Origin: Hydrogenophilales bacterium
Lineage (GTDB): Bacteria > Pseudomonadota > Gammaproteobacteria > Burkholderiales > Thiobacillaceae
Length of the DNA: 64,000 bases
Assembly (NCBI GenBank): GCA_016703155.1
Contig: JADJCP010000002.1
Location: 1-64,000 of the forward strand
Direction of reading: 5' to 3'
Below the pieces are notes generated by a model. That model made no database searches. It had not been told where the DNA came from and was given only the letters and a program-made list of their open reading frames with translations. The stretch's first letter is position 1, and each line of letters begins with the position of its first letter. The translations under genes and the position numbers were made by a program. Shown here in pieces: positions 35,575 through 44,061 of this stretch.

Positions 35575-37026
35575 ATGAGGGGTCTGTCCAAATCACGCAT
35601 CATCAATCACCAGCAATGCCCGAAACGGCTTTGGCTGCAGGTGCATCGGCCTGAGTTGAGTCAGACAGATGCCAGCGCCCAGACGCGCATGGATACCGGC
35701 CAGGTCGTGGGCGATATCGCCCGGCAACTTTTCCCGGGCGGTGTCCTGATCGATACCCCGGATCTCGCCCAGGCGATCCAGGACACGCGCGCACTGCTCG
35801 CCGGTCCGCCACGCCCGCTGTACGAGGCGACATTCGAGGTTGAAGGCGTTCTGATCCGGGCCGATCTGCTGATTCCGGATCAGGGCGGCTATCGCCTGGT
35901 TGAAGTGAAATCGGCGACATCGGTGAAGGACTACTACTACGCCGACGCGGCGATTCAGACGTGGGTCGTCCAGCGCAGCCAACTGCCCGTGACCCGCATC
36001 GAGATTGCCCATATCGACAACAGCTTCGTGTATCCCGGCCATGGGGCGTATCAAGGCTTGCTGAAGCATGTCGATGTCACCGAAGACATTGGCGGCTTGA
36101 TCGACGACGTGCCGCGTTGGATCCATGAGGCGCGGGCGACCCTGGACGGTGCCGAACCTGTGGTGCTGCCAGGAAAACAATGCAGCGAACCCTACGGTTG
36201 CCCCTTCACGGCATATTGCAGCCCGCCGGTGGCTGGGTATCCCCCCGAGATTCTGCCGTATAACCGTGGTCTGGCGGACGCGCTGCGCTCCGAAGGCTAT
36301 GCGGATTTGCGCGAAGTGCCCGAGGAATGCTTACACAACGACACACACCGGCGCATCTGGCGCGCCACGTGCGCGGGAACGCCTGAACTCAATCCACAGG
36401 CGGGCGAGCAACTTCGAGCCTTGCCGTACCCACGCTATTACCTGGACTTTGAGACCATCAATCCGGCCGTACCAACCTGGACCGGTACGCGACCGTATAT
36501 GCAGGTACCGTTCCAGTGGTCATGCCATATCGAGTACGCCGACGGACGAATGGAGCACCGTGCCTTCCTCGCCGAGAATGGCGATGATCCCCGCCGAAGT
36601 TTCATAGAGCCCTTGCTGGAGACACTTGGCTCGGACGGGCCGATCTTCGTCTACAACATCGGTTTTGAGCGAAGTCGCTTGAACGAACTGAGGGACCCCT
36701 TTCCGGATCTCGCCTCGGGAATTGACGCAGCGGTAGACCGTTTGGTGGACCTGTACCCCATTGCAAAAGCGAACTACTACCATCCCGAGATGCGCGGCTC
36801 ATGGTCGATCAAGGCCGTAGTGCCTACCATCGATGCCGACCTGGGTTACGACAACCTGCAGGTGGGGGGAGGTGAAGCGGCCCAAGCGGCGTATCTGGAA
36901 ATGACCGATCCCAACACTGATGAGCGCAGAAAACATGAGCTCTACGACGCCTTGCTGGACTATTGCCAGCGAGACACACTGGCCATGGTAAAACTGGCGC
37001 ACTTTTTACAGGCAGGGCCGGAATAA
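35575..37026 (+). CDS. DUF2779 protein: Cas4-like nuclease plus DEDD exonuclease
   Basis: 483 codons with AGAGAGGTAAGCC before ATG 35575. First half is RecB/Cas4-like: Cys15 (NHQQCPKRLW), D97, E110 and K112 (LVEVKSAT), and a Cys triad C203, C209, C215, which together form the iron-sulfur cluster type of Cas4/AddB. Second half is RNase H/DEDD-like: D291 and E293 (YYLDFETI), NIGFERSRL, and D in YCQRDTLAM. Such proteins process DNA ends. The order with the AAA gene and the HNH gene suggests a defence module. Confidence 0.8.
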   Translation: MRGLSKSRIINHQQCPKRLWLQVHRPELSQTDASAQTRMDTGQVVGDIARQLFPGGVLIDTPDLAQAIQDTRALLAGPPRPLYEATFEVEGVLIRADLLIPDQGGYRLVEVKSATSVKDYYYADAAIQTWVVQRSQLPVTRIEIAHIDNSFVYPGHGAYQGLLKHVDVTEDIGGLIDDVPRWIHEARATLDGAEPVVLPGKQCSEPYGCPFTAYCSPPVAGYPPEILPYNRGLADALRSEGYADLREVPEECLHNDTHRRIWRATCAGTPELNPQAGEQLRALPYPRYYLDFETINPAVPTWTGTRPYMQVPFQWSCHIEYADGRMEHRAFLAENGDDPRRSFIEPLLETLGSDGPIFVYNIGFERSRLNELRDPFPDLASGIDAAVDRLVDLYPIAKANYYHPEMRGSWSIKAVVPTIDADLGYDNLQVGGGEAAQAAYLEMTDPNTDERRKHELYDALLDYCQRDTLAMVKLAHFLQAGPE

Positions 37027-37053
37027 CATGACCAATTTCGAGGAGTACAGCAC

Positions 37054-37440
37054 GTGAGCAATCATTTCGGAAGTGCGATGACTGCGAGTCATGGACACTG
37101 CGTCTACTGCAAGAGGTTTCTGCTCGCAGATTTCGACACGTTTTGGGCCTCTCATGAAGACCATCTCTATACTCGCAAGCACATAAAAGGTGCAAACGAG
37201 AAGATCGTTATGGCATGCGGCGTGTGCAATAACCTGCGCGGTGACTACCTGCCGGAAGCATGGGAGTCGATGCCGGAGAATGAGTTGATAGACGCAATAG
37301 CTGAATTCATCGCACAACGCCGAAAGGCTAAGGAGCAAGATGAATATGCTTCGTGGGCAGTGGAAAAGACTGAATGGGCAGGCAATCCAAGTGATTCATC
37401 TGACGCCCTCGTTGCGGAGCACGGCGCAACCAAACCCTAG
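37054..37440 (+). CDS. HNH-type endonuclease
   Basis: 128 codons. Zinc-binding Cys pairs at C16/C19 (CVYC) and C55/C58 (CGVC) bracket the central HEDHL (H34, H37), followed by NNLRGDY, the HNH pattern. It starts 27 bp after the DUF2779 stop and is probably co-transcribed. Confidence 0.75.
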   Translation: MSNHFGSAMTASHGHCVYCKRFLLADFDTFWASHEDHLYTRKHIKGANEKIVMACGVCNNLRGDYLPEAWESMPENELIDAIAEFIAQRRKAKEQDEYASWAVEKTEWAGNPSDSSDALVAEHGATKP

Positions 37441-37453
37441 CATTGTCGGTTGA

Positions 37454-37513
37454 GTAAATCCGTATAAATTTGGTGGCAGAGAATGGCGGCATGACTTGCC
37501 TGCCAGGTTTTCA
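37454..37513 (+). repeat. 60-bp repeat, copy B (inverted relative to copy A at 7225)
   Basis: 53 of 60 bases match the minus strand of 7225-7284. It lies just after the HNH gene and before the IS1182-type element. Confidence 0.65.
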
Positions 37514-37653
37514 GATGCTACCTCAGACAACAACCGTCTCCACGACTGATCCATTCGGGAAACTGTTGCCCGATTTCAATATCAGTGAAGTGGCAGCTAT
37601 CCGTTCGCTGAGCAGTCATAGCCGCTCTGTGCATCTATCCGACCGCTTAGGGT

Positions 37654-39344
37654 CCAGACTGTGTAAAAACGCTGGCCAGCCTGGATAATGACGCATCGTG
37701 TTCAGGGGCATCCCGATGAAGCGTTTTGTCCAAGGTGAAGATCGAACCCAAAGCACGTTGCTCCCTGCGAGCCTGGACGACTACGTTGCCGAGACCAACC
37801 CGGTTCGCGTCATTGATGTCTTCATCGATGAACTCGATCTTGGGCAACTCGGGTTTGCCGGCGTCGATCCCGCCGCAACGGGCTGGCCTCCTACCACCCC
37901 GCCGTGCTCCTGAAGCTCTATCTCTATGGCTACCTCAACCGTATCCAATCCAGCCGGCGCTTGGAGAGGGAGTGCCAACGCAACCTCGAATTGATGTGGC
38001 TGACCGGTCGCCTGATGCCCGACTTCAAGACCATCGCCAACTTCCGCAAGGACAATGGCCCCGCCATCCGGCGGGTCGGTCGCCAATTCGTGCTGCTGTG
38101 CCGACAGCTCGATCTGTTCTCGGAAGCCCTGGTCGCCATCGACGGCAGCAAGTTCAAGGCCGTCAACAACCGGGACCGGAACTTCAGCCGCGCCAAGATC
38201 CAGAAGCGCATGGAGCAGATCGAAGCCAGCATCGAACGCTACCTCACTTCCATCGAGACTGCCGACCGGCAAGAATCCCCTCTTGCAAAGGCCAAGACGA
38301 CCCGCCTCCAGGACAAGATCACCACCCTTAAGGAGCAGATGCAGAAGCTCAAGGGCATTGAAGTCCAGTTGGAAGCCGCCCCGGATAAACAGATTTCCCT
38401 GACTGATCCGGATGCGCGCTCCATGGCCACCAGCGGTCGCGGCAGCGGGATTGTCGGCTACAACGTTCAGACCGCAGTCGATGCCAAACACCACCTGATC
38501 GTGGCCCATGAAGTCACCAACGTGGGACACGACCGAGACCAGTTGGCTTCGATGGCCAAGCAAGCGCGCGCCGAGCTGGGTACGCAGGAACTGACTGCCG
38601 TCGCCGATCGGGGGTATTTCAGCAGCGAAGAGATACTGGCCTGCGAGGAGGCCGGCATCACCGCGACCGTACCCAAACCCGTGACTTCCAGCGCCACCGC
38701 GCATGGGCGCTTCGGCCGGGCTGATTTCCATTACGACGCCGAGAAGAACGAATACCGATGTCCGGCCGGCGATCGACTGGCCTGGCGTTACTCAAGCATC
38801 GAGAGGGGGATGAAGCTGCATCGCTACTGGTGTTCGAACTGCCAGGCGTGCGCACTGAAGGCGCAATGCACACCGAGTCAACAACGGCGCATCAGTCGTT
38901 GGGAACATGAGGCGGTTCTCGATGCCATGCAAGCCCGTCTGGACCAGACTCCAGAGTCCATGCGCATTCGCCGCCAGACCGTCGAACACCCGTTTGGAAC
39001 GCTCAAGGCGTGGATGGGAGCGAGCCATTTCCTGACCAGAACCTTGCAGCGTGTCAGCACGGAAATGAGCCTGCATGTGCTCGCTTACAACCTGAAGCGG
39101 GTGATGAAGATTCTGGGCATCAGGGGATTGATCGAGGCCATCAGGGCCTGCGGGCTCGAATTACGGTCAATTTGGCGCTTGTTACGGCCCTTGCTGTCAT
39201 TTCTGGGCGCTTCTCTGGAAAAATCCAGTCCAGGGACCCGGCTCGCCATATTCCCCTCGCGCGCGGTCGCATGGCCCTGATCACCTAGTAAAACCGCGAA
39301 AAACTAAGCTCCGCCAATTGCTGCGGGTTATTACACAGTCTGGG
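37654..39344 (+). mobile_element. IS1182-type insertion sequence
   Basis: About 1.7 kb bounded by perfect 13-bp inverted repeats CCAGACTGTGTAA (37654-37666) and TTACACAGTCTGG (39332-39344). It contains one frameshifted DDE transposase. It interrupts or truncates the gene at 39345-39799. A short repeat GT flanks both ends. Confidence 0.8.
37716..39280 (+). pseudogene. IS1182-family transposase, frameshifted
   Basis: From ATG 37716 the frame reads as a normal IS1182 N-terminus to GVDPAATG, then shifts at GGCTGGCCTCC (37881-37891) where one base is missing, and continues from YHPAVLLKLYLYGYLNR to the end. The DDE-like core includes DGSKFKAVNNRD, VADRGYFSSEE and RQTVEHPFGTLKAWMG. As written it cannot be made; an extra base would restore a protein of about 520 residues. 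Confidence 0.8.
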
Positions 39345-39799
39345 TCGGATGCCGAAATTCGCATCTGGTGGAAGCAGTCATAACAAAAATCAGCTTTATG
39401 GAATCGGTGAAGGCGGTAGCGGCCGATATGCTTCCGTAGACCGTTCGACAGGTTTCGTGGGTCGAGCGGCCTTTCAGCAGAGGATGTGATCACGAAGACC
39501 AGAACTCCCATCCTGGAAAACTCTACAGGGGGCATGAAGTGCATTACCTGCTTGACAAGCGCACTGATATTTGATGGACTATCGGCGTAGTTTGTAGCCC
39601 ATAGGCTCGTCTGATCGCATGTAACGCGATTCGTCCACTGGGGCGTCAACCAGTCCCTTCGAGCGCGGTCAGCCTCTGTCACCGCGACGCTCATCCGAGC
39701 CGAGGCAAGATACTCATCATCCCAAGTCATATTGATCGCCCGGGGCGCTCTTGCTCGCCACGTTGATCTGTCTATCAGCTTGATTTCATCGCCGGGCAA
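39345..39799 (-). pseudogene. Hypothetical protein, C-terminus cut by the IS1182-type element
   Basis: From 39799 the frame is normal for about 150 codons, then enters the insertion sequence and ends inside it at 39281. It has two Cys near the break (FCYDCFHQM). No family recognised. The start may be internal since the upstream end overlaps the leader of the DUF3577 gene on the other strand. Confidence 0.45.
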
Positions 39800-39802
39800 C
39801 CG

Positions 39803-39894
39803 GCTCCATCAGGCCGTAAGGCCTTCATCCCACCGGGGAGACTCTCTCCCCGACGCGGGCAGTGGTCCCCCATTTTTTCGTATTGGAGACCACT
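39803..39894 (+). promoter_or_regulatory. Structured leader L0 of the DUF3577 gene
   Basis: Hairpins in series: AGGCC-GTAA-GGCCT, then GGGGAG/CTCCCC, then AGTGGTC (39861-39867) pairing with GACCACT (39888-39894), which ends at the start codon and covers the Shine-Dalgarno GGAG. Same design as the other leaders in this block but with a different, compensated stem sequence. Confidence 0.6.
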
Positions 39895-40335
39895 ATGAGC
39901 ACTACCGCTGACATCACCGCATCCGATTCCGCTGAAGCGTTGCCACCGAAGACACATTTCGACCTGCACGTGAACGGCATCGGCTATCTGAACCGCATTC
40001 GTGAGGTGAAGGTGAAGAAAGGTACGTTTTGGGCCTGTACCATCGCCGCGCTGCACGGCTCGATCGATGACCCGGAAACCACCTACCTTGATTGCAAGAT
40101 CGAGGGGGCCGAAGCGCTGGAGAAAGTGCGTTTTCTCCAGGGCGCTGTCGATGCCAACCAGAAGGTCACGGTGTCCTTCCGTGTAGGCGATATCTACCCA
40201 GAAGCCTTCATCTATCAATCTGGCCTGAAACAAGGCGAGACCGGTGTGTCGATCAAGGGACGATTGCTGAAGATCGGCTCCGCGAAGATTGACGGCATTC
40301 CCGTCGATTTCGTGGAAATGCGCTTCGCCGCGTAA
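39895..40335 (+). CDS. DUF3577 (STY4534-like) ICE protein
   Basis: 146 codons from ATG 39895 (TTGGAGACC just before). The segment GIGYLNRIREVKVKKGTFWACTIAALHG and the end VSIKGRLLKIGSAKIDG are the family's signature; the fold looks like an OB-type beta barrel, as in single-strand binding or replication accessory proteins. STY4534-like proteins are annotated as ICE replication proteins. Translation probably depends on the leader hairpin. Confidence 0.8.
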   Translation: MSTTADITASDSAEALPPKTHFDLHVNGIGYLNRIREVKVKKGTFWACTIAALHGSIDDPETTYLDCKIEGAEALEKVRFLQGAVDANQKVTVSFRVGDIYPEAFIYQSGLKQGETGVSIKGRLLKIGSAKIDGIPVDFVEMRFAA

Positions 40336-40493
40336 CCGTCACAACCTGGCAAGACTCTGATGGGTCTTGTTCCAGCCTCGCGAGTTGGGGCTAGGCCACC
40401 TGTCTGCAGGGCTTCGGTTCAGACCCTGCGGGGATTGTTCAACTTGCCACCGGTCCCATCGACATGGCTGGCGTTAATTTCTTTGTACCTGTC

Positions 40494-40569
40494 CATCTGG
40501 GAGCAATGCCACTCCCATGGGGAGAGGTGCCTTCCAGGCTGGACGTTTTTCTCAACCAGGAGGCAAATC
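40494..40569 (+). promoter_or_regulatory. Structured leader of the DUF3275 gene
   Basis: CTCCC-AT-GGGGAG hairpin followed by GCCTTCC, which can pair with the ribosome site GGAGGC just before ATG 40570. It is the most divergent member of the leader group, and the pairing has one bulge. Confidence 0.4.
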
Positions 40570-41118
40570 ATGATCAGTATTCAAGGCAAACTCAGCATCA
40601 AGGAAGTCAGCGGCAAATCCGGCAGTTTCTGCGTTGGCGACCTCATTACGGACATCGGCAGCTTCAAGGTAAAGGATGCCATCCTCGACCAGTATTCGGC
40701 TGGGGAGTACGAGGGATCCTTCGTCATCGATGAGATTTTCCCGTCCAGTTACACCTGGCGCGGCAAGGTTTGGGTGGAAGTGCGTGCACGTTTATCGGCG
40801 ATCCACGTCGATAGCGAGCCCGACACGCCCGATACCGAGACCCTGCCCGAAACGGTGGAGCCTGATCCGGCCGACGAGGTGCCTGCGACTCGAACCGAAC
40901 CGACTGAAGCACAGACCGGAGGCCCCGACAACTCGGTACCCAAGTCCGCCGCTTCGCTGTTCGATGACGAGACCCAGGGCTTGATCGCCATCGGCAAGCC
41001 GGTGAAGCTCGATCCCACGGTCGACCGTGGCCTGTTCCGCTCTCAGCGCGATGCGCTGAAAGGACAGGGCTACCGATTCGACGCCAGGACGCAGTTGTGG
41101 ACTTTGACCGCTGAGTGA
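40570..41118 (+). CDS. DUF3275-family ICE protein
   Basis: 182 codons from ATG 40570 (ACCAGGAGGCAA upstream). An N-terminal beta-rich domain (ISIQGKLSIKEVSGKSGSFC, IGSFKVKDAILDQYSAGEY) is followed by an acidic, Pro/Thr-rich linker and a C-terminal piece with LFDDETQGLIAIGKPVKLDPT. The family is confined to these ICEs and always follows DUF3577. Function unknown. Confidence 0.8.
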   Translation: MISIQGKLSIKEVSGKSGSFCVGDLITDIGSFKVKDAILDQYSAGEYEGSFVIDEIFPSSYTWRGKVWVEVRARLSAIHVDSEPDTPDTETLPETVEPDPADEVPATRTEPTEAQTGGPDNSVPKSAASLFDDETQGLIAIGKPVKLDPTVDRGLFRSQRDALKGQGYRFDARTQLWTLTAE

Positions 41119-41127
41119 TCTCAACCC

Positions 41128-41147
41128 GAACCCGCTTACGCGGGTTC
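41128..41147 (+). terminator. Hairpin after the DUF3275 gene, possible terminator
   Basis: GAACCCGC-TTAC-GCGGGTTC, perfect 8-bp stem 10 bp after the stop. No T-run follows, so intrinsic termination is doubtful. Confidence 0.35.
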
Positions 41148-41340
41148 ACCCAGGTGACCTGGTTCAGGTTTCCAGGGTGAGCCCGTCAAACGGTGATCCC
41201 ATCCTGGTTGGCGGTTATCCCGAACCGTAACCCTTAACTACGCGTCCTGGTCTCCCGTGTCGGACGCGGCGGCAAGCCTTCCGGCGCCGCATGGAGGCAT
41301 GATCGCAACGGGCAGGACACATCGCACCACGCCCATCTCG

Positions 41341-41381
41341 GGCATTCCTGAGTCGGTTCGATTCGCCGACTCAGGAATGCC
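41341..41381. terminator. Perfect 16-bp hairpin
   Basis: GGCATTCCTGAGTCGG, nine-base loop, CCGACTCAGGAATGCC. The longest perfect hairpin noticed in the window. A T-rich patch (GTTTGATTTTCT) starts 5 bp behind it, so it may terminate transcription; it could also be a protein-binding site. Confidence 0.5.
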
Positions 41382-41605
41382 AAGGTGTTTGATTTTCTAT
41401 GGCCATGTTTCCTGTGCGGGTGTCTCTGTGCCAGTTCACCAACAGTGGCCTGCGGAGGTGGGCCGTTGATGACGGGTTCAACCGCTACGGGAATGTCGTT
41501 AGCGAATCACTGGACAAATCGAGTGCAGATATTTTTAATGAGACTTGCAGGTTGCCCCAAGGGTAAACGGGGACCCGGCGACGATCATAAGAATGGAGGT
41601 TTGAC

Positions 41606-41821
41606 ATGCAAACCAATCAGATCGGCCATTTGGCCAAGAAATGCTTCAACATCGATCTTCCGCTCCAGGTCTGCGACAGCACCGATGGGTTTTATATCGG
41701 CACGGTGCACCCCAAGGATGGGCCGTACAGCCGCGAATCGAGAGAATATTTTCCGACCAGGAAGGCGGCCGAGCAGGCGCTTGATAGTGGCCAGTGGTCA
41801 CAGTTGGATTTCGACCTCTGA
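41606..41821 (+). CDS. Small ICE protein, unknown
   Basis: 71 codons from ATG 41606, with GAATGGAGGTTTGAC upstream. The C-terminal half reads SREYFPTRKAAEQALDSGQW, a pattern common in small ICE or plasmid proteins of unknown role. Its leader differs from the L-type leaders around it. It directly precedes the R1 element. Confidence 0.55.
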   Translation: MQTNQIGHLAKKCFNIDLPLQVCDSTDGFYIGTVHPKDGPYSRESREYFPTRKAAEQALDSGQWSQLDFDL

Positions 41822-41852
41822 GTCGACAAAGTCCAGGAAACTCGGCATTCGG

Positions 41853-41980
41853 GGGCTTTTCTTGAGGGAACCCGACCCTGAAGAAAAGCCCGATCGGGCT
41901 TGCCGAAGTTCTACCGCCGACAGACGGATTCTGTCGCAGCTCGTCAGTCCCTGAAACGAGCACGGCCTCACGGTCCGGGA
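41853..41980 (+). ncRNA. Multi-hairpin element R1
   Basis: Four stems in order: GGGCTTTTCTT/AAGAAAAGCCC (41853-41863, 41881-41891); GACAGA-CGGAT-TCTGTC (41919-41935); GCTCGT/ACGAGC around CAGTCCCTGAA (41939-41961); GGCC-TCAC-GGTC (41964-41975). Three further copies (R2, R3, R4) keep the stems with changed bases. Not in a coding frame. Probably part of the long leader of the next gene or a processed RNA. Confidence 0.6.
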
Positions 41981-41992
41981 TTCAATCTGTTC

Positions 41993-42058
41993 TCAACCCA
42001 CGCGGGGATGTCATTCCCCGCCCGGGGCATGGTGTCTCCGCATTGCCTGGAGATCATC
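41993..42058 (+). promoter_or_regulatory. Structured leader L1
   Basis: GCGGGG/CCCCGC hairpin (42002-42007, 42016-42021), then ATGGTG+TCTCC (42029-42039) pairing with GGAGA+CATCAT (42049-42060), 11 base pairs with one bulged T, covering the Shine-Dalgarno and the first two bases of the start codon. GCGGGGA can instead pair with TCTCCGC (42035-42041), which would free the ribosome site. Confidence 0.65.
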
Positions 42059-42148
42059 ATGTTTGCCTTGTTCGTATGCGTGGCCTTCGGCCTGCTTATC
42101 CACTTTGGTTTGGTCCGTCCCGTTCTTTCCTGGGCCGGCTGGATCTAA
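42059..42148 (+). CDS. 29-residue membrane microprotein
   Basis: MFALFVCVAFGLLIHFGL is one membrane helix; the tail ends SWAGWI. The start has GGAGATCATC before it and a full copy of the leader. Although short, the leader and the regular spacing argue that it is translated. Possibly an inhibitor, sensor or leader peptide. No homologue recognised. Confidence 0.5.
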   Translation: MFALFVCVAFGLLIHFGLVRPVLSWAGWI

Positions 42149-42160
42149 TCAGTCGTCTTG

Positions 42161-42227
42161 CTCAATCCTCGTGGGGATACCTATCCCCGCAATGGGCATG
42201 GTGTCTCCGCGTTTCTTGGAGATCATC
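42161..42227 (+). promoter_or_regulatory. Structured leader L2 of radC
   Basis: Same architecture and nearly the same sequence as L1: GTGGGGAT…ATCCCC, then ATGGTGTCTCC pairing with GGAGATCATCAT around the radC start. Confidence 0.65.
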
Positions 42228-42866
42228 ATGCCTCTCGCTACACACATGTCCGATCTGGATCTGCTGGGTGCGTTGGTCGGCCCGACGACGGCCGAAAACC
42301 TCCTAGACGAGAACGACGGCTCACTGTTCCAAATGTTCGCTCTGGCGACCGTCGATCATGGCCCCGGCCAGGATGGCGGTCACCGGGTTTGCGAAGCCAC
42401 TCCCATGGATGGCTGGCAGCGTGCGCGTTTCATGTTGGATGCGGCCCGTGAATTGGTTTCACGCGGGTTTGCCGAATCGCTGCGTGACCGCGATACGTTG
42501 TCCTCACCGGACGCCGTGCGCAGCCACCTGAGAACAGCGATCGCGCATCTGCCCTATGAAGTGTTCATGGGGCTGTACATGGATGCCCAGAATCGCCTGA
42601 TCGCCTCGCGCGAGTGCTTTCGTGGCACGGCGACTCAGACTAGCGTCTACCCCAGGGAGATCGTCAAGATCGCCCTGGAATACAACGCCAGTGCGGTCAT
42701 CTTCTGTCACAACCATCCTTCCGGGGTGGCCGAGCCCAGCCAGGCTGACCGGTGGCTTACCGATCAACTGAAGCAGGCGCTTTCATTAGTCGATGTGAAG
42801 GTCATCGACCACTTTGTCATCGGCTGTGGCCAGACGGTTTCGTTCGCGGAACGCGGCTGGCTTTAG
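42228..42866 (+). CDS. radC: RadC/JAB-domain protein of the ICE
   Basis: 212 codons from ATG 42228. The JAB metal-binding motif is FCHNHPSGVAEPSQAD (H-x-H-P-x(8)-D), with an upstream E in VYPREIVK. N-terminal helical extension (residues 1-90) is longer than in short plasmid RadC. These proteins are frequent in SPI-7-type ICEs; their role in DNA processing is unproven. Confidence 0.85.
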   Translation: MPLATHMSDLDLLGALVGPTTAENLLDENDGSLFQMFALATVDHGPGQDGGHRVCEATPMDGWQRARFMLDAARELVSRGFAESLRDRDTLSSPDAVRSHLRTAIAHLPYEVFMGLYMDAQNRLIASRECFRGTATQTSVYPREIVKIALEYNASAVIFCHNHPSGVAEPSQADRWLTDQLKQALSLVDVKVIDHFVIGCGQTVSFAERGWL

Positions 42867-42870
42867 CTTT

Positions 42871-42938
42871 CCTATCCACCCTGCGGGGCGCCTGTCCCGC
42901 GAGGGGCATGGCGTCGCCGCTGTTTATTGGAGATCGTC
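42871..42938 (+). promoter_or_regulatory. Structured leader L3
   Basis: Stem ATGGCG pairs with CGTCAT at the start codon where L1/L2 have ATGGTG with CATCAT: a compensatory T-A to C-G change. TCGCC faces GGAGA with one mismatch. Confidence 0.65.
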
Positions 42939-43178
42939 ATGAATGATTCAACTGTCATCAGGATCGGCGTAAAGGTGGTGGTGAAGCGCGAGCAGAACCA
43001 ACTTCTGGGCGGACCGAAGTATCCAGGTCGCACCGGCATCGTCGTTCGAGAAAACTCGCTCGGACGAAACATGGGTGGCCTCTGGTATGTCGCTCTGGAG
43101 GCCACCCGCCGTGCGAAACCACGTATCGAGCTGTTCTGTAGCCGTGAGTTGGAACGGGTACCGGAGGGCACGTCATGA
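42939..43178 (+). CDS. Small beta-rich ICE protein
   Basis: 79 codons from ATG 42939. Reads like a KOW/SH3-type beta fold: VKVVVKREQNQLLGGPKYPGRTGIV, then GGLWYVALEATRR. It might bind nucleic acid or protein. Overlaps the next gene by 4 bp (ATGA). Confidence 0.6.
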   Translation: MNDSTVIRIGVKVVVKREQNQLLGGPKYPGRTGIVVRENSLGRNMGGLWYVALEATRRAKPRIELFCSRELERVPEGTS

Positions 43179-43822
43179 GCAAGGGTTTACGCATCGTCGA
43201 ATACCGCATCGACTACACCCACAAGGTACAAGTGGGCGTGCCATCGGGGAGCGACCAGGAGGCCCTGGACTTGGCGCAAGCCGCGTTCGATGCCGGCAGC
43301 ATCTGGAATGACACCCCGGAGATGCCTGTGCTCTACGACGACTACGAAGAGGTCGAAGATGAAACCCTGACCTTCCGAGTGGTCGACCAGGTCGACGCTT
43401 GGCCAGAGCCAGCAGTTTGCGTCTTGGTCGCGCGCCGCGACGCGGCCGCGAAAGAGGCTTGCCGACTGCTGATGCTGGCCGAGGCGATGCGCACAGCCGC
43501 GCGGGTGGAGGATGGCGAGTATCAACGTACCTTGGATCAGGCCTACCGAAAAGCCTCCGAGGCCTTCGGCGGTCCCGAAATCAAGGGAGCGCCGAAGCCG
43601 CGTGTCGTGGTCGGTGTCGAGGGTGGCCTGGTGCAGGGAGCATCGTCGGATTTGCCGGTAGATCTCATCGTCGTGGATTACGACATGTACGATAAAGACG
43701 TTGGCGCCATTCCAGTGCCACAGAGCGACAGCCGCGCAAGCATGGCCACGCTGATCGACCATGGCGTTGCCCTTGACCCGGCCTTCGTTGCCGGGGTCTG
43801 GCAGGCAGCATCGCCAGATTGA
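43175..43822 (+). CDS. Hypothetical ICE protein
   Basis: 215 codons. N-terminal part is beta-like (GLRIVEYRIDYTHKVQVGVPSG) with EALDLAQAAFDAG, a small-helix pattern common in ICE proteins of unknown role. C-terminal 80 residues are alpha/beta. Coupled to the upstream gene. Followed by an intrinsic terminator. Confidence 0.6.
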   Translation: MSKGLRIVEYRIDYTHKVQVGVPSGSDQEALDLAQAAFDAGSIWNDTPEMPVLYDDYEEVEDETLTFRVVDQVDAWPEPAVCVLVARRDAAAKEACRLLMLAEAMRTAARVEDGEYQRTLDQAYRKASEAFGGPEIKGAPKPRVVVGVEGGLVQGASSDLPVDLIVVDYDMYDKDVGAIPVPQSDSRASMATLIDHGVALDPAFVAGVWQAASPD

Positions 43823-43832
43823 GTTTCACCCT

Positions 43833-43854
43833 GGCCCCTCATCGAGGGGCCTTT
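43833..43854 (+). terminator. Intrinsic terminator
   Basis: GGCCCCT-CATCG-AGGGGCC followed by TTT, 11 bp after the stop at 43822. Its 3' arm overlaps the first stem of R2, so termination and R2 folding exclude each other. Confidence 0.65.
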
Positions 43855-43968
43855 CCAGGGGCGTCCGCCGGCGCCCACGGAAAGGCCAAGTGCCAAAGAT
43901 GTTCTACCGCCGACAGACGGAATCTGTCGTGGCGCGTCAGTCCCTGAAACGCGCACGGCCGCAAGGCC
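43848..43968 (+). ncRNA. Multi-hairpin element R2
   Basis: GGCCTTTCC/GGAAAGGCC (43848-43856, 43879-43887) enclosing GGGCG/CGCCC; GACAGA-CGGAA-TCTGTC (43912-43928); GCGCGT/ACGCGC (43932-43937, 43949-43954); GGCC-GCAA-GGCC (43957-43968) with a GNRA loop. Same order and spacing as R1, with changes on both sides of stems 1 and 3. Confidence 0.6.
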
Positions 43969-43990
43969 TGGGGCCAGATCACAGTTTCGA

Positions 43991-44061
43991 ACCTTTGCGT
44001 TGTGGGGACACCCTGCCCTGGGGAGTGGGGCACGGTGTCCCCACAGCAAGGAGGTTTCACC
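43991..44061 (+). promoter_or_regulatory. Structured leader L4
   Basis: TGTGGGGACA pairs with TGTCCCCACA (10 bp, long range). In the alternative, GGTG and TCC face CACC and GGA around the ribosome site AAGGAGG. This shows the two mutually exclusive folds most clearly. Confidence 0.6.

Larger units (their letters stand above)
41119..41605. other. Intergenic region with two hairpins
   Basis: No gene is evident. It contains a hairpin right after the DUF3275 stop and the 16-bp hairpin at 41341. The ribosome site of the next gene (GAATGGAGG) closes it. Confidence 0.5.
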
